Shown here one piece after another: positions 52,688 to 63,005 of a DNA stretch of 64,000 nt (positions within the stretch are counted from its first letter, which is position 1; the number at the start of each line of letters is the position of its first letter). The notes beneath the pieces were generated by a model that had not been told where the DNA came from, did no database searches, and was given only the letters and a program-made list of their open reading frames with translations. Where the stretch lies: NCBI RefSeq assembly GCF_907164555.1, contig NZ_CAJQZC010000001.1:496001-560000 (forward strand), written 5' to 3'. Source of the DNA: Paraburkholderia saeva (GTDB lineage Bacteria; Pseudomonadota; Gammaproteobacteria; Burkholderiales; Burkholderiaceae). The position numbers were made by a program, and so were the translations under genes.

Positions 52688-54127
52688 ATGCTCACTCGCC
52701 ACGCTACCACCGGTCCCTTCGAAGCCTTGCCTAATCCGCGCGGCGGTATCGTGCGCAGCGCGGAATCCGCCCTCGCCGAAGCTCAGCTCGCGATGGTGCA
52801 GCGCGAAGATCCCACTGCGTCGTTGCTGCAAGGCGCCCGCGCACTGCGCGAGGCGGGCTGGCTCGCGGCACATCGCTTCGCGAATGCGCTCGCGCTGGCC
52901 TCTTCGATGGCACAGGCTGATGCGCCGCACGATGACCGGCACCGCGCCGCGCTGAGCGATGCGCTTGAAATATTCCGCGCGGCCGTGGGCCGGCACAATC
53001 TGCGCGAGCTGTCGTGCTCGCCGGCGCTTTTCGCGCACTATCGCGCCCTCGGCCAGCAGATCGCCCAGAACACTCCCGGGTATGCCACGACGTTCGAAGA
53101 CATGGCGCTCGCAGCGCGGCCAGTGCCCCCTGTCACACTGCATGCGCGACCGGCCAGCACGCTCACGCGCCTGCGCGCCCGCTACGAACGCGCGCTGCTG
53201 CCCGTTCTGCGCGCACATCATGAGGGTGCACCGCCGCCGGATATTCACGGTGCGCTCGACGAACTCGATGCCTGTCTCGCTGAGGCCGCCGGCCCCGATC
53301 CCTACGATTTCTGGCGTCTCGCCGGCGCGTGCGCCAAAGCGTTGCGCGCTGGCGGAAGCGCCACCGACGCGTCCAATAGCGCCCGTCATTTCTACGCCCG
53401 CTGCAATCTCGTCTTTGCCGATCACGCGCGCGGCACGCCGCTCGCGCCGCGCTCGCTCGTCCGGGCGACGCTGGCGACGCTCTGGCGCGACTACGCGCTC
53501 TTCGGCGCATCGGCTGAAGATGCCGATCAGGTCGAGGTGCTGCACGATTACGGCTTGACCGTCGACTGGCATGTGGCCGGCACGCAGGCTTCGGAAGCGC
53601 TGTGGGAGTCGGAAGCCGCGCAGGCCGCTCAAACAGATCCTGCCGCCGTGCGCACCACGCGTACCCGCGACCTCGGTGTGCTCACGGTCAACGCGCATGC
53701 GTATGAAGATTTCCTTCAGACCGCCGATGCCACGATCGTCGCGCTCTCCGAGCACGCCCGCCAGGCCGACAATCCCGAGAAAGCCGACCCCAGCGCCGCC
53801 TTGCAGGCGGGTGACGCCGCGTACCGGCTCGGTTCGGCCGCCTGCGCATTGGGCCTTGGCCACGTCGCGCTGCTGGCCGATGCGCTCGGGCTTGCGTGGC
53901 GGCGTCGCGCGCACGCGGGGGTGACAACGCCGGCGGTGCGCTCGTACACGATCGTCGACGCACCGGACGCCCGCTCGCTCGATCACGCCGCCGAGGCGTT
54001 GCGGGCGATGCTGCACAAAATTGCGGCAGGTGTCGCACCGGCTCACAGCAGTGCGGCGCTCGCGGCGCTCACGCGCGCGATCGAACTGGGCGGCGCGCCC
54101 GACCCGGCGCGGGCCGGCGCCGCGTGA
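52688..54127 (+). CDS. Possible FimL/ChpA-N-terminal-like protein
   Basis: Alanine-rich helical protein of 479 aa. I place the start at ATG 52688, where natural composition begins; the open frame extends upstream to 52529. It has no signal peptide or membrane helix. Bundles of amphipathic helices with scattered His recall the Hpt-type N-terminus of ChpA/PilL or FimL twitching-motility proteins (SAESALAEAQLAMVQREDPTASLLQGARALREAGWLAAHRFANAL), but no kinase or CheW domain is present, so this is a weak assignment. It sits between rubredoxin and algH, where Burkholderiaceae often carry pil chemotaxis genes. Confidence 0.72.
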   Translation: MLTRHATTGPFEALPNPRGGIVRSAESALAEAQLAMVQREDPTASLLQGARALREAGWLAAHRFANALALASSMAQADAPHDDRHRAALSDALEIFRAAVGRHNLRELSCSPALFAHYRALGQQIAQNTPGYATTFEDMALAARPVPPVTLHARPASTLTRLRARYERALLPVLRAHHEGAPPPDIHGALDELDACLAEAAGPDPYDFWRLAGACAKALRAGGSATDASNSARHFYARCNLVFADHARGTPLAPRSLVRATLATLWRDYALFGASAEDADQVEVLHDYGLTVDWHVAGTQASEALWESEAAQAAQTDPAAVRTTRTRDLGVLTVNAHAYEDFLQTADATIVALSEHARQADNPEKADPSAALQAGDAAYRLGSAACALGLGHVALLADALGLAWRRRAHAGVTTPAVRSYTIVDAPDARSLDHAAEALRAMLHKIAAGVAPAHSSAALAALTRAIELGGAPDPARAGAA

Positions 54128-54465
54128 GCAACAAAGTCGAGCCACAAAGTTGAGGGCAGGGCAGGCGCGAACCCTGCTATATGACGGATGCGTGCCGTTA
54201 ACCCGGAAGCAGCACCGAAACAGTGATGGAAACGCGCAAATTGCAGCGCGTGTCACAGCGAAACTGTCAGCGCACGAAACCTCGCGAGCCAGAACGCATC
54301 CGGCCCGCGAAGTGCCTGACAGGCCCTTGCTCCTCGCGTGATAAAGTGCAATATGCACGCCGTCGACGGAGCCCTGCGAACCGTGTCGCCCACGCGCCTC
54401 AACCACGCGTTCCTGCGTACGCTCAAAGCCCGCCATCCCGCACCGTCTTTGCTAAAATCCGAACT
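54128..54465. other. 338-bp intergenic region before algH
   Basis: No convincing gene. An open frame runs into algH from 54223, but codon composition is poor and the family starts at 54466. It probably holds the promoter of the algH-ruvX-pyr operon; I see no strong operator. Confidence 0.5.
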
Positions 54466-55044
54466 ATGTCCAAGAGTACCGATCGCATCAATCTGACCAA
54501 CCAGTTCCTGATTGCCATGCCGAGCATGGCGGATCCCACATTTTCAGGCACGGTGGTCTACCTGTGCGATCACAGTGAGCGCGGCGCGCTCGGCCTCGTC
54601 ATCAACAGGCCGACCGATATCGACCTGGAGGCGCTCTTCAATCGCATCGATCTGAAGCTCGAGATCGAACCTCTCCTGCATGTTCCCGTGTACTTCGGCG
54701 GCCCGGTGCAAACCGAGCGCGGTTTCGTGCTGCACGATCCGAAAGACGGCACGCCGTATACGTCGTCGATGTCGGTGCCGGGCGGGCTTGAAATGACCAC
54801 GTCGAAAGATGTGCTCGAAGCCGTCGCGAGCGGCACGGGGCCGGAACGCTTTCTGCTCACGCTCGGCCACGCCGGCTGGGGCGCGGGGCAGCTCGAAGAG
54901 GAAATCTCGAAGAACGGCTGGCTCACCGTCGAAGCCGATCCGAAGATCGTGTTCGACGTGCCCGCCGAAGAGCGTCTCGAAGCAGCGCTGTCGCTGCTCG
55001 GCATCAATCTTTCGATGCTGTCCGGCGAAGCAGGTCACGCGTGA
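54466..55044 (+). CDS. algH: YqgE/AlgH family protein
   Basis: Cytoplasmic protein of 192 aa of the UPF0301/AlgH family. The family opening is [42 protein letters not shown] (about 10-51), followed by [17 protein letters not shown] and [20 protein letters not shown] (about 125-144). All are diagnostic. ATG 54466 is used; the open frame starts earlier. Its TGA overlaps the ruvX GTG (GTGA), so the genes are coupled. Molecular function is not settled; in Pseudomonas it affects alginate regulation. Confidence 0.94.
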   Translation: MSKSTDRINLTNQFLIAMPSMADPTFSGTVVYLCDHSERGALGLVINRPTDIDLEALFNRIDLKLEIEPLLHVPVYFGGPVQTERGFVLHDPKDGTPYTSSMSVPGGLEMTTSKDVLEAVASGTGPERFLLTLGHAGWGAGQLEEEISKNGWLTVEADPKIVFDVPAEERLEAALSLLGINLSMLSGEAGHA

Positions 55045-55481
55045 GCATGGCGGGCGGACGTGAGGCGACGCTCCTTGCGTTCGACTATGGCGAAAAACGC
55101 ATTGGTGTCGCTGTCGGCAATTCGCTGACGCGTCATGCCCGCGCGCTCGTCGTCGTGCAGAACCGCAGCCGGGAATACCGCTTCGAAGCCGTCGGTAAAC
55201 TGATTGGCGAATGGAAGCCCGACGTGCTTGTCGTCGGACTGCCGATGCATCCCGATGGCACGCCGCATGAAATGACGCAGCTCGCCAAACGCTTCGGTAA
55301 CCAGCTGAATGGCCGCTTCAATCTGCCGGTGACCTGGGTTGACGAGCGCTATTCTTCGGTCGAGGCGAAGGCCGGTATCCGCGCCGGCAACGGCCGCGCC
55401 GACATGCTCGACGCCGAAGCCGCCAGCATCATCCTCCAGCAATATCTAGACGGGCTACCCGACGATCATGAGTTCCATTGA
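55041..55481 (+). CDS. ruvX: RuvX/YqgF Holliday-junction resolvase-like protein
   Basis: Protein of 146 aa with the RNase-H-like fold of the RuvX/YqgF family, implicated in pre-16S rRNA 5' processing and Holliday-junction resolution. The catalytic-type motif [16 protein letters not shown] is at about 11-26, with [26 protein letters not shown] and [10 protein letters not shown] (about 109-118), and [17 protein letters not shown] 55041 overlaps the algH stop; an internal ATG at 55047 is an alternative. It overlaps pyrR by 14 bp. Confidence 0.94.
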   Translation: MSMAGGREATLLAFDYGEKRIGVAVGNSLTRHARALVVVQNRSREYRFEAVGKLIGEWKPDVLVVGLPMHPDGTPHEMTQLAKRFGNQLNGRFNLPVTWVDERYSSVEAKAGIRAGNGRADMLDAEAASIILQQYLDGLPDDHEFH

Positions 55482-56001
55482 CGCCGAGGCGCTGTATCGC
55501 GCCGTCCTCGAACAGATTCGCGCTGCGTACGGCGCGGCGATCGCAACACCCGCAGGCACCGAAGGCGGCATCGTGCTCGCCGGCATCTACAGCGGCGGCG
55601 CGTGGCTTGCCGAACGGCTCGCGCGCGACCTGAAGATGGCGAGTTTTGGCGTCGTCAACGTGGCGCTCCATCGTGACGACTATGCGAAGCGCGGCCTGCA
55701 CGCGCAGGCGAGCCCGACTTCACTGCCCTTCGAAGTAGACGGCAGCCGGATCGTGCTCGTCGACGACGTGCTCGGCACCGGCCGCACCGTGCGCGCCGCG
55801 CTGAACGAGCTGTACGACTACGGACGTCCGGCTTCGGTGGAACTCGCCGTGCTCGCCGATCGCGGCGGCCGCGAGTTGCCGATTGCAGCTCGCTTCACGG
55901 GCGGCACGGTTGACGTTCCGGCCGACGCGACGCTCGTCCTGGCCCGCAGCGATGGCGACAATCCGACGTTCACGTTTCACACGGAAGCGCGCGCCGACTG
56001 A
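55468..56001 (+). CDS. pyrR: PyrR pyrimidine regulatory protein/uracil phosphoribosyltransferase
   Basis: Phosphoribosyltransferase-fold protein of 177 aa. The PRPP-binding loop [46 protein letters not shown] (about 92-137) is the PyrR/Upp signature. In Gram-positives PyrR controls pyr mRNA attenuation; in beta-proteobacteria the role may be mainly enzymatic, and no attenuator hairpin is seen here. It overlaps ruvX by 14 bp and lies 104 bp before pyrB, in one operon. Confidence 0.94.
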   Translation: MSSIDAEALYRAVLEQIRAAYGAAIATPAGTEGGIVLAGIYSGGAWLAERLARDLKMASFGVVNVALHRDDYAKRGLHAQASPTSLPFEVDGSRIVLVDDVLGTGRTVRAALNELYDYGRPASVELAVLADRGGRELPIAARFTGGTVDVPADATLVLARSDGDNPTFTFHTEARAD

Positions 56002-56105
56002 GCGCGCGAACCGGATGCAGATCGCCGCGGCTTTCGCCGGCGGTCGCGTCGCCCGGTGAGCGGCGACGCACACATCCCAGCACACGTTTTGACGCAGGTA
56101 CAACG

Positions 56106-57134
56106 ATGACCACCGCAACCCCAGGTTCCACCGACAGCAGCGCCCAGACGGACGGGGACCGATTCCGCTTCGGCTTTCTGAAGGGCAACCCGCAGCTCAC
56201 GAAAAACGGCGAGCTCAAACATCTGCTGACGATCGAAGGTTTGCCGAAGTCGATCGTCAATCACATTCTCGATACGGCCGAGCAGTTCGTCAGCGTGACG
56301 GATCGCGAGGTGAAGAAGGTGCCGCTGTTGCGCGGCAAGTCGGTGTTCAATCTCTTCTTCGAGAATTCGACCCGTACGCGCACCACATTCGAGATCGCCG
56401 CAAAGCGTCTTTCCGCGGACGTGATCAACCTGAACATCAACGCATCGTCGACGAGCAAGGGCGAGTCGCTGCTCGACACGATCAACAACCTCTCCGCGAT
56501 GCACGCCGACATGTTCGTCGTGCGTCACGCGTCGAGCGGCGCGCCGTATCTGATCGCCGAGCACTGTGCGCCGCATGTGCACGTAATCAACGCCGGTGAC
56601 GGACGTCATGCACACCCGACGCAGGGTCTGCTCGACATGTACACGATCCGTCATTACAAGAAGGATTTCACGAACCTGCGTGTGGCGATCGTCGGCGACA
56701 TCCTGCATTCGCGGGTCGCGCGTTCGGACATTCATGCGCTCACCACGCTCGGCGTGCCGGAAGTGCGCGCCATCGGTCCGCGCACGCTGCTGCCGGGCGG
56801 CCTCGAGCAGATGGGCGTGCGCGTGTTCCACAACCTCGACGAAGGGCTGAAGGACGTCGACGTGATCATCATGCTGCGTCTGCAGAACGAGCGGATGAGC
56901 GGCGCGTTGCTGCCTTCGGCGCAGGAGTACTTCAAGAGTTGGGGTTTGACGCCCGAACGGCTCGCGCTCGCGAAGCCCGATGCAATCGTGATGCACCCGG
57001 GCCCGATGAATCGCGGTGTCGAAATCGATTCGCAGGTGGCGGATGGTCCGCAGTCGGTGATCCTGAATCAGGTGACGTTCGGCATCGCCGTGCGGATGGC
57101 GGTGATGGGTATTGTTGCCGGCAATAACGACTGA
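56106..57134 (+). CDS. pyrB: Aspartate carbamoyltransferase catalytic subunit
   Basis: Second step of pyrimidine synthesis: carbamoyl phosphate + aspartate to carbamoyl aspartate. Length 342 aa. Carbamoyl-phosphate-binding motif [41 protein letters not shown] (about 80-121), [11 protein letters not shown], and [13 protein letters not shown] (about 168) are intact. It has an N-terminal extension of about 20 residues, as in Pseudomonas-type enzymes that associate with an inactive dihydroorotase (PyrX, next gene). ATG 56106. Confidence 0.96.
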   Translation: MTTATPGSTDSSAQTDGDRFRFGFLKGNPQLTKNGELKHLLTIEGLPKSIVNHILDTAEQFVSVTDREVKKVPLLRGKSVFNLFFENSTRTRTTFEIAAKRLSADVINLNINASSTSKGESLLDTINNLSAMHADMFVVRHASSGAPYLIAEHCAPHVHVINAGDGRHAHPTQGLLDMYTIRHYKKDFTNLRVAIVGDILHSRVARSDIHALTTLGVPEVRAIGPRTLLPGGLEQMGVRVFHNLDEGLKDVDVIIMLRLQNERMSGALLPSAQEYFKSWGLTPERLALAKPDAIVMHPGPMNRGVEIDSQVADGPQSVILNQVTFGIAVRMAVMGIVAGNND

Positions 57135-57195
57135 CTCCTGGCGCGCGTTTGAATCGAGCGAACGCGCGGCACGCAACGCAGAAAAAAGGCAGCAC

Positions 57196-58473
57196 ATGAA
57201 GATTCATATTCAAGGCGGCACGCTGATCGACCCGGTAGCGGGCACCGAACAGCAGCAGGACATTTACATCGCGGCCGGCAAGATCGTCGCGCTGGGCCAG
57301 GCGCCGGCGGACTTCAATGCGGCGAAGACGATCGACGCCAAAGGGCTGTCGATCGCGCCGGGTCTCGTCGATCTGTCGGCGCGACTGCGCGAGCCGGGCT
57401 TCGAGCACAAGGCGACGCTCGAATCCGAAATGGCCGCGGCGCTCGCGGGCGGCGTGACGAGCCTCGTGTGCCCGCCCGATACCGATCCGACGCTCGATGA
57501 ACCGGGCCTCGTCGAGATGCTCAAGTTCCGCGCGCTCAAGCTCAATCAGGCGCACGTGTATCCGCTGGGCGCGCTGACCGTCGGCCTGAAGGGCACGACG
57601 ATCACCGAAATGGTTGAGCTGACGGAAGCCGGTTGCATCGGTTTCTCGCAGGCCGATGTGCCAGTGGTCGATACGCAGGTTCTGCTGCGCGCGCTGCAAT
57701 ACGCGAGCACGTATGACTACACCGTATGGCTGCGTCCGCAGGATGCGTATCTCGCAAAGGGCGGTGTCGCGGCGAGCGGTGCGCTGGCTTCGCGGCTCGG
57801 CTTGTCAGGTGTGCCGGTTTCGGCCGAGACGATCGCGCTGCATACGATTTTTGAGCTCGTCCGCGTGACGGGCGCGCGCGTGCATCTTTCGCATGTGTCG
57901 TCGGCGGCGGGCGTCGAGCTCGTGCGGGCGGCGAAGGCGGAAGGGCTGCCGGTGACGTGCGATGTAACCGTGAACCACGTGCATCTGATCGACGTCGATA
58001 TCGGCTACTTCGATGCGCAGTACCGGCTCGATCCGCCGCTGCGCCAGCAGCGCGATCGCGAAGCAATTCGCGCGGGGCTTGTCGACGGCACGATCGATGC
58101 GATCTGCTCGGACCATACGCCCGTCGACGACGACGAAAAGCTGCTGCCGTTCGCCGAAGCGACGCCGGGTGCGACCGGGCTCGAACTCTTCCTGTCGCTG
58201 ACGTTGAAGTGGGCGAGCGAAGCGAATGTGCCGCTGGCGAAGGCATTGAACCGCATTACGTCGTCGCCGGCTGATGTGCTGAAGCTGCCTGCCGGGCGTA
58301 TCGCGGTGGGCGCCGCGGCCGATCTGTGCGTGTTCGATGCGAACGGGCACTGGCGCGTCGAGCCGCGTGCGCTGAAGAGCCAGGGACACAACACGCCGTT
58401 CCTCGGCTACGAACTGCCGGCGCGCGTGCGGGCGACCATCGTCGCTGGCCACGTGGCGTTTGAGCAGCGTTGA
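57196..58473 (+). CDS. pyrX: Catalytically degenerate dihydroorotase-like protein PyrX (PyrC')
   Basis: Amidohydrolase-fold protein of 425 aa homologous to class-I dihydroorotase. Where active enzymes have the zinc-binding HxH before REPG, this has VDLSARLREPGFEHK (about 59), so the two metal-binding His are lost. Later His such as HLSHVSS and SDHTPVDDDEKLLPF remain. Such non-catalytic PyrX proteins are needed in pseudomonads for assembly of the aspartate carbamoyltransferase holoenzyme. It starts 61 bp after pyrB. An active PyrC must lie elsewhere. Confidence 0.9.
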   Translation: MKIHIQGGTLIDPVAGTEQQQDIYIAAGKIVALGQAPADFNAAKTIDAKGLSIAPGLVDLSARLREPGFEHKATLESEMAAALAGGVTSLVCPPDTDPTLDEPGLVEMLKFRALKLNQAHVYPLGALTVGLKGTTITEMVELTEAGCIGFSQADVPVVDTQVLLRALQYASTYDYTVWLRPQDAYLAKGGVAASGALASRLGLSGVPVSAETIALHTIFELVRVTGARVHLSHVSSAAGVELVRAAKAEGLPVTCDVTVNHVHLIDVDIGYFDAQYRLDPPLRQQRDREAIRAGLVDGTIDAICSDHTPVDDDEKLLPFAEATPGATGLELFLSLTLKWASEANVPLAKALNRITSSPADVLKLPAGRIAVGAAADLCVFDANGHWRVEPRALKSQGHNTPFLGYELPARVRATIVAGHVAFEQR

Positions 58474-58518
58474 TGCTCGATTGACAGAACATCGATACAG
58501 GAACGGAAAGCGCCGAAC

Positions 58519-59364
58519 ATGAAGCTCGCGTTACGCAAGGCACGACTGGTTGCGCATCTGTTGCATGGCATGTGGACGGTCGCGACGCGCTTTCCGCGCG
58601 CATCCGCCGACGTGCGGCTCGAACTCAACCGCGCGTGGTCGCTGAAGATGCTGCGGCTGTGCGGCATGCGCCTTGTCGTGCACAACGACGATGTGCGGCT
58701 CGATGCGGGCGCGCTGGTGGTGGCGAACCACGTTTCCTGGATCGACATCTACGTGATCAATGCCTGGCGGCCGACGCCGTTTGTCTCGAAGGCCGAAATC
58801 CGCAACTGGCCGGTGGTGGGGTGGCTTGCGGAGCAGCTTGGGACCGTGTTCATCCAGCGCGAGAAGCGCAGCGACGCGAAGCGGATCATGCATGAACTGG
58901 CCGACCGGCTGAGTGCGGGCGAGCTGATGTGCGTGTTTCCCGAGGGCACGACGTCCGATGGTCTCGCGCTGCTGCCGTTTCACGCGAACCTGTTTCAGGC
59001 GGCGGTGTCGGCTTCCTGTCCGGTGCAGCCGGTGTGCATCATGTACGAGGATGCGCACGGGCGGCAGTCGACGGCGCCTGCGTATGTCGACGATCTCACG
59101 CTTAGCGATTCGTTGAATGCGCTGCTGAAGGGTGGCCCGCTGACCGCGCATGTTTATGTCGGAGCGCCGCTGGCTTCGGGCGCTGACAGGCGGTTGCTGG
59201 CGGCGGAGGCTGAGGCGGTGGTGGGGCGGGCGTTGCGGGGGATGCAGGGGGGCGGCAATGAGTTTGCGGCTGACGTTCCCGAACCCAGGCAGCAGAAAGC
59301 TGAAGACACCGCCGACGTCGCCTTGACTCAGGATATCGACATCGACGGCACACGAACCAGCTAG
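58519..59364 (+). CDS. Lysophospholipid acyltransferase (PlsC family)
   Basis: Membrane-associated acyltransferase of 281 aa for glycerophospholipid synthesis. It has the catalytic NHxxxxD motif (NHVSWID, about 73-79), a second block FVSKAEIRNWPVVGWLAEQLGTVFIQR and FPEGTTSDG (about 140-148). It could be 1-acyl-glycerol-3-phosphate acyltransferase or a related ornithine-lipid/lysophospholipid enzyme. The C-terminal 30 residues are disordered. Downstream of pyrX, 45 bp apart. Its stop TAG overlaps the apaH stop on the other strand in CTAG. Confidence 0.9.
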   Translation: MKLALRKARLVAHLLHGMWTVATRFPRASADVRLELNRAWSLKMLRLCGMRLVVHNDDVRLDAGALVVANHVSWIDIYVINAWRPTPFVSKAEIRNWPVVGWLAEQLGTVFIQREKRSDAKRIMHELADRLSAGELMCVFPEGTTSDGLALLPFHANLFQAAVSASCPVQPVCIMYEDAHGRQSTAPAYVDDLTLSDSLNALLKGGPLTAHVYVGAPLASGADRRLLAAEAEAVVGRALRGMQGGGNEFAADVPEPRQQKAEDTADVALTQDIDIDGTRTS

Positions 59365-60203
59365 TTACCCGTCCCGCGACACGCCGCGCAGTCCACCTGC
59401 GTGACGACGCGGCCGGCCGGATCGTCGGTCAGGCGGATGGCGGAGAGCTGGTTACCCCAGACGCAGCCCGAGTCGAGTCCGATGACGTTATCGCGCACCA
59501 TCAGACCGAGCGCCGCCCAGTGGCCGAAAACGACGGTCGTATTGGCGGATTTTCGCGAAGGCACGTCAAACCACGGCATGTAACCCGGCGGCGCGGAATT
59601 CAGGCCGCCGCTCGACGTGAAGTCCATTGCGCCTTCCTCGTTGCAAAAGCGCATGCGTGTGAGCGCGGTGCACGTCAGACGCAGCCTGTCGATCCCTTTC
59701 AGGCCCGGCTTCCATCGATTCGGCTCGTTGCCGTACAGGCCCGCGAGCGTTTCTTTCCAGTTTGGCGCACGCAGTGCACGTTCGAGTTCGCCCGCCATCT
59801 CCATCGTGAACGCGGCGTCCCATTGTGGCGGCACGCCCGCGTGCACGAGCAGCATGTTGTTCTCGAAGTGCGCGACCGGACGGTGACGCACCCATTCCAG
59901 CAGATCGTCGGCGTCCGGTGCGTCGAGAATTTCGTCGATCGTGTCGCCTTTCTTCGAATTGCGGATGCCTGCCGAAACGGACAGCAGATGCAGGTCGTGA
60001 TTGCCGAGGACCGTGACCGCGCGCTCGCCCAGCGCGACGAGGTCACGCAAAGTGGCGAGCGATTCGGGGCCGCGGTTGATGATGTCGCCGGCAAACCACA
60101 GCGGCGTGTCGTCGGAAGGTGCGGCTTTGGCGAGCAGTTGCTGGAACTGGGAGCGGCAGCCCTGAAGGTCGCCGAAGGCAAGTGGTGCGGGCCGGATGGT
60201 CAT
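59361..60203 (-). CDS. apaH: Symmetrical bis(5'-nucleosyl)-tetraphosphatase ApaH
   Basis: Metallophosphatase of 280 aa that cleaves Ap4A into two ADP and can remove alarmone-type RNA caps. The calcineurin-type motifs are FGDLQGCRSQFQQLL (GDxxG; about 11-25), FAGDIINRGPESL (GDxxxRG; about 38), and VLGNHDLHLL (GNHD; about 67), with VHAGVPPQW and FGHWAALGL further on. All metal ligands are present. The ATG at 60203 is preferred over a 63-bp upstream in-frame extension. Convergent with plsC, sharing the CTAG stop overlap, and divergent from rfbB. Confidence 0.95.
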   Translation of the reverse strand: MTIRPAPLAFGDLQGCRSQFQQLLAKAAPSDDTPLWFAGDIINRGPESLATLRDLVALGERAVTVLGNHDLHLLSVSAGIRNSKKGDTIDEILDAPDADDLLEWVRHRPVAHFENNMLLVHAGVPPQWDAAFTMEMAGELERALRAPNWKETLAGLYGNEPNRWKPGLKGIDRLRLTCTALTRMRFCNEEGAMDFTSSGGLNSAPPGYMPWFDVPSRKSANTTVVFGHWAALGLMVRDNVIGLDSGCVWGNQLSAIRLTDDPAGRVVTQVDCAACRGTGN

Positions 60204-60492
60204 CTGGATACGGATTGGATATTTTGCAACGAAGTCGCGACATGTGCGCCGGGGCATTGACGCCAAAATACCGATGCGGCATCAATGACGGTGAGCGCCG
60301 TCGCCTTGCCGGCTGCTTGCTGGTGGCTACATACCGTTACACAGATTCGTATATGGCGTCACGGACTGTACAACGTAGCGTGACATAATAGCCCGTTTGA
60401 TGCTGCGGCACGACAAAGCACGGTCGTGCGGGCTGCCTTGAACGCGCGCTTGCGCGACACGAACACGTCGCGAGGCGATTCTGAGGAAGAAT
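60204..60492. promoter_or_regulatory. Divergent apaH/rfbB promoter region
   Basis: 289 bp between divergent genes. A -10-like CATAAT near 60384 would drive rfbB. An inverted repeat GTCACG (60358-60363) / CGTGAC (60379-60384) just upstream is a possible operator. No JUMPstart sequence is evident. Confidence 0.4.
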
Positions 60493-61557
60493 ATGATCCT
60501 GGTGACTGGAGGCGCAGGCTTTATTGGCGCCAACTTCGTTCTTGACTGGTTGCGCGACGGAGATGAACCCGTCGTCAACGTCGATAAACTCACCTACGCG
60601 GGCAATGCTGAGACACTCGCGCCGCTCGCGAACGACTCACGTCACATTTTTGCGCGCGTCGATATCTGCGACCGCGCCGCGCTCGATACGCTCTTCGCGA
60701 CACACCGGCCACGTGCGGTGCTGCACTTCGCGGCCGAGAGCCATGTCGACCGTTCGATCAGCGGGCCGGGCGAATTCGTGCAGACGAACGTCGTCGGTAC
60801 CTTCACGATGCTCGAGGCGGCGCGCGCCTACTGGAATGGCCTCGCGGGCGGCGAGAAGGAAGCGTTCCGCTTCCTGCACGTTTCGACCGACGAGGTGTTC
60901 GGCTCGCTCGAAGCAACCGATCCCGCGTTCAACGAACGTACGCCGTACGCGCCGAACAGCCCTTATTCGGCGAGCAAGGCCGCATCGGACCATCTGGTGC
61001 GCGCGTATTTTCACACGTACGGTCTGCCGGTGCTGACCACCAACTGCTCGAACAACTACGGCCCGTACCAGTTCCCCGAAAAACTCATTCCGCTCACGAT
61101 CATCAACGCGTTGGCCGGAAAAGCGCTGCCCGTCTACGGCGATGGCAAGAACGTGCGCGACTGGCTATACGTCGGCGACCACTGCGCCGCGATCCGCACC
61201 GTGCTGCAAAAGGGCGCGCTCGGCGAGACGTACAACATTGGCGGATGGAACGAAAAGGCCAACATCGACGTCGTTCACACGCTGTGCGCGACGCTCGATG
61301 AACTGCGTCCTTCGTCGTCTGGTGCACCGTACGCGAAGCAGATTGAGTTCGTGAAAGACCGGCCTGGGCATGACCGTCGCTATGCGATCGACGCGACGCG
61401 TATCGAGCGTGAACTGGGCTGGCGCCCGGCGGAGACGTTCGAGACCGGCATGCGCAAGACCGTGCGCTGGTATCTCGAGAACTCGGAGTGGATTGCTGGC
61501 GTGACAAGCGGCAACTATCGTCACTGGATGGAAACTCACTACGCCGGACAGGCCTGA
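60493..61557 (+). CDS. rfbB: dTDP-glucose 4,6-dehydratase
   Basis: First committed dehydration in dTDP-L-rhamnose synthesis. The 354-aa extended SDR has the NAD motif [11 protein letters not shown] (about 5-15), the catalytic TDEVFGSLE (about 134-142), and YSASKAASD (about 157-165). ATG 60493 has GAGGAAGA upstream. It leads the rfbBACD operon, which supplies dTDP-rhamnose for O-antigen or other polysaccharide; the sugar-using genes probably follow downstream of the window. Confidence 0.97.
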   Translation: MILVTGGAGFIGANFVLDWLRDGDEPVVNVDKLTYAGNAETLAPLANDSRHIFARVDICDRAALDTLFATHRPRAVLHFAAESHVDRSISGPGEFVQTNVVGTFTMLEAARAYWNGLAGGEKEAFRFLHVSTDEVFGSLEATDPAFNERTPYAPNSPYSASKAASDHLVRAYFHTYGLPVLTTNCSNNYGPYQFPEKLIPLTIINALAGKALPVYGDGKNVRDWLYVGDHCAAIRTVLQKGALGETYNIGGWNEKANIDVVHTLCATLDELRPSSSGAPYAKQIEFVKDRPGHDRRYAIDATRIERELGWRPAETFETGMRKTVRWYLENSEWIAGVTSGNYRHWMETHYAGQA

Positions 61558-61567
61558 GGGAGCGTCA

Positions 61568-62461
61568 ATGGCACGTAAGGGAATCATTCTCGCGGGCGGA
61601 TCGGGCACGCGGCTGTATCCGATCACGCATGCCGTATCGAAGCAGCTGCTGCCCGTGTACGACAAGCCGATGATCTACTACCCGCTGTCGACGTTGATGC
61701 TCGCAGGCATCCGCGACGTGCTGATCATCTCGACGCCCGCCGACACGCCGCGGTTTGAATCGATGCTCGGCGATGGCTCGAAGTGGGGGATGAATCTTCA
61801 GTACGCCGTGCAGCCATCACCCGATGGCCTTGCGCAGGCGTTCATCATTGGCCGCGATTTCATCGGTAACGACGACTGCGCGCTGATTCTCGGCGACAAC
61901 ATTTTTTATGGCCATGATCTCGCGCATCAGCTGGAGAAGGCGAGTGCGCGGACCGATTGCGCAACGGTGTTCGCGTATCACGTGAACGATCCGCAGCGTT
62001 ATGGCGTGGTCGAGTTTGATGACCAGTTGCAGGCGCTTTCGATCGAGGAAAAGCCTGCGAAACCGCGCTCGCCGTATGCGGTGACCGGGCTCTACTTCTA
62101 CGATAACGACGTTTGCAACATTGCGGCGGACATCAAGCCTTCTGCGCGTGGCGAGCTTGAAATCACCGATGTGAATTCGCGCTATCTGGAGGCGAAGAAG
62201 CTGCGTGTCGAGATCATGGGTCGTGGCTATGCGTGGCTCGATACGGGCACGCACGACTCGTTGATCGAAGCAGCGACGTTTATCGCTACGCTGCAGAAGC
62301 GGCAGGGTCTGGTGGTGGCGTGTCCCGAAGAGATCGCGTATCGCAGCGGCTGGATCGACGACGCGCGACTCATCGAACTGGCCGCGCCGCTCGCGAAGAA
62401 TGAGTACGGGCAATATCTCAAGAATCTGTTGACGGACAAAGTTATATGGCAATCACGGTAA
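61568..62461 (+). CDS. rfbA: Glucose-1-phosphate thymidylyltransferase
   Basis: First enzyme of the dTDP-rhamnose pathway: glucose-1-phosphate + dTTP to dTDP-glucose. Length 297 aa. The nucleotide-binding signature is [37 protein letters not shown] (about 5-41), with LGDNIFYG (about 109) and [12 protein letters not shown] 61568 lies 10 bp after rfbB, with GAGGGA upstream. Its 3' end overlaps rfbC by 16 bp. Confidence 0.97.
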   Translation: MARKGIILAGGSGTRLYPITHAVSKQLLPVYDKPMIYYPLSTLMLAGIRDVLIISTPADTPRFESMLGDGSKWGMNLQYAVQPSPDGLAQAFIIGRDFIGNDDCALILGDNIFYGHDLAHQLEKASARTDCATVFAYHVNDPQRYGVVEFDDQLQALSIEEKPAKPRSPYAVTGLYFYDNDVCNIAADIKPSARGELEITDVNSRYLEAKKLRVEIMGRGYAWLDTGTHDSLIEAATFIATLQKRQGLVVACPEEIAYRSGWIDDARLIELAAPLAKNEYGQYLKNLLTDKVIWQSR

Positions 62462-62997
62462 CCCCGACGGCGCTGCCTGAAGTCAAACTTATCGAGCCGA
62501 AGGTGTTTGGTGACGCGCGTGGGTTTTTCTTCGAGAGCTTCAACGCGAAGGAGTTTGCGGAGAAGGTGGGCGTGGATGTGGAGTTCGTGCAGGACAATCA
62601 TTCGCGGTCAGCGAAGGGTGTGCTGCGCGGCTTGCATTATCAGATCGAGCATGCGCAGGGGAAGTTGGTGCGGGTTTTATCGGGCGAAGTGTTCGATGTG
62701 GCCGTCGATATGCGCCGGAACTCGCCGGATTTCGGTAAGTGGGTGGGGGTGAATCTGAGTGCTGAAAACAGCCGGCAGCTATGGATTCCACCGGGGTTTG
62801 CGCATGGGTTCGTCGTGCTGTCGGAGACGGCTGAGTTTCTGTACAAGACGACGGATTACTGGTTTCCTGAGTATGAGCGGTGTCTGATCTGGAATGATCC
62901 GGAAGTCGCCATCGAGTGGCCGGTTGAGGGTGAGCCGACGCTCGCTGCGAAGGATGCGGCAGGGAAGGGGTTTGGGGAGGCGGAGAGTTATGCGTGA
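62446..62997 (+). CDS. rfbC: dTDP-4-dehydrorhamnose 3,5-epimerase
   Basis: Cupin-fold epimerase of 183 aa in dTDP-rhamnose synthesis. Diagnostic parts are [15 protein letters not shown] (about 22-36), [20 protein letters not shown] (about 47-66, catalytic His in LRGLHYQ), and [15 protein letters not shown] (about 109-123). ATG 62446 lies within the 3' end of rfbA, so the two are coupled. Normal family length. Confidence 0.97.
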   Translation: MAITVTPTALPEVKLIEPKVFGDARGFFFESFNAKEFAEKVGVDVEFVQDNHSRSAKGVLRGLHYQIEHAQGKLVRVLSGEVFDVAVDMRRNSPDFGKWVGVNLSAENSRQLWIPPGFAHGFVVLSETAEFLYKTTDYWFPEYERCLIWNDPEVAIEWPVEGEPTLAAKDAAGKGFGEAESYA

Positions 62998-63005
62998 GGT
63001 GAACG

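Noticed and set aside
52682..54436. 584-codon minus-strand frame opposite the FimL-like gene
   Set aside because: Arg-rich shadow of a high-GC gene. The plus-strand frame has more natural protein composition, although neither has a well-known family, so a small doubt remains.
60204..60492. JUMPstart/ops element before the rfb operon
   Set aside because: The core GGCGGTAG was not seen in the region.
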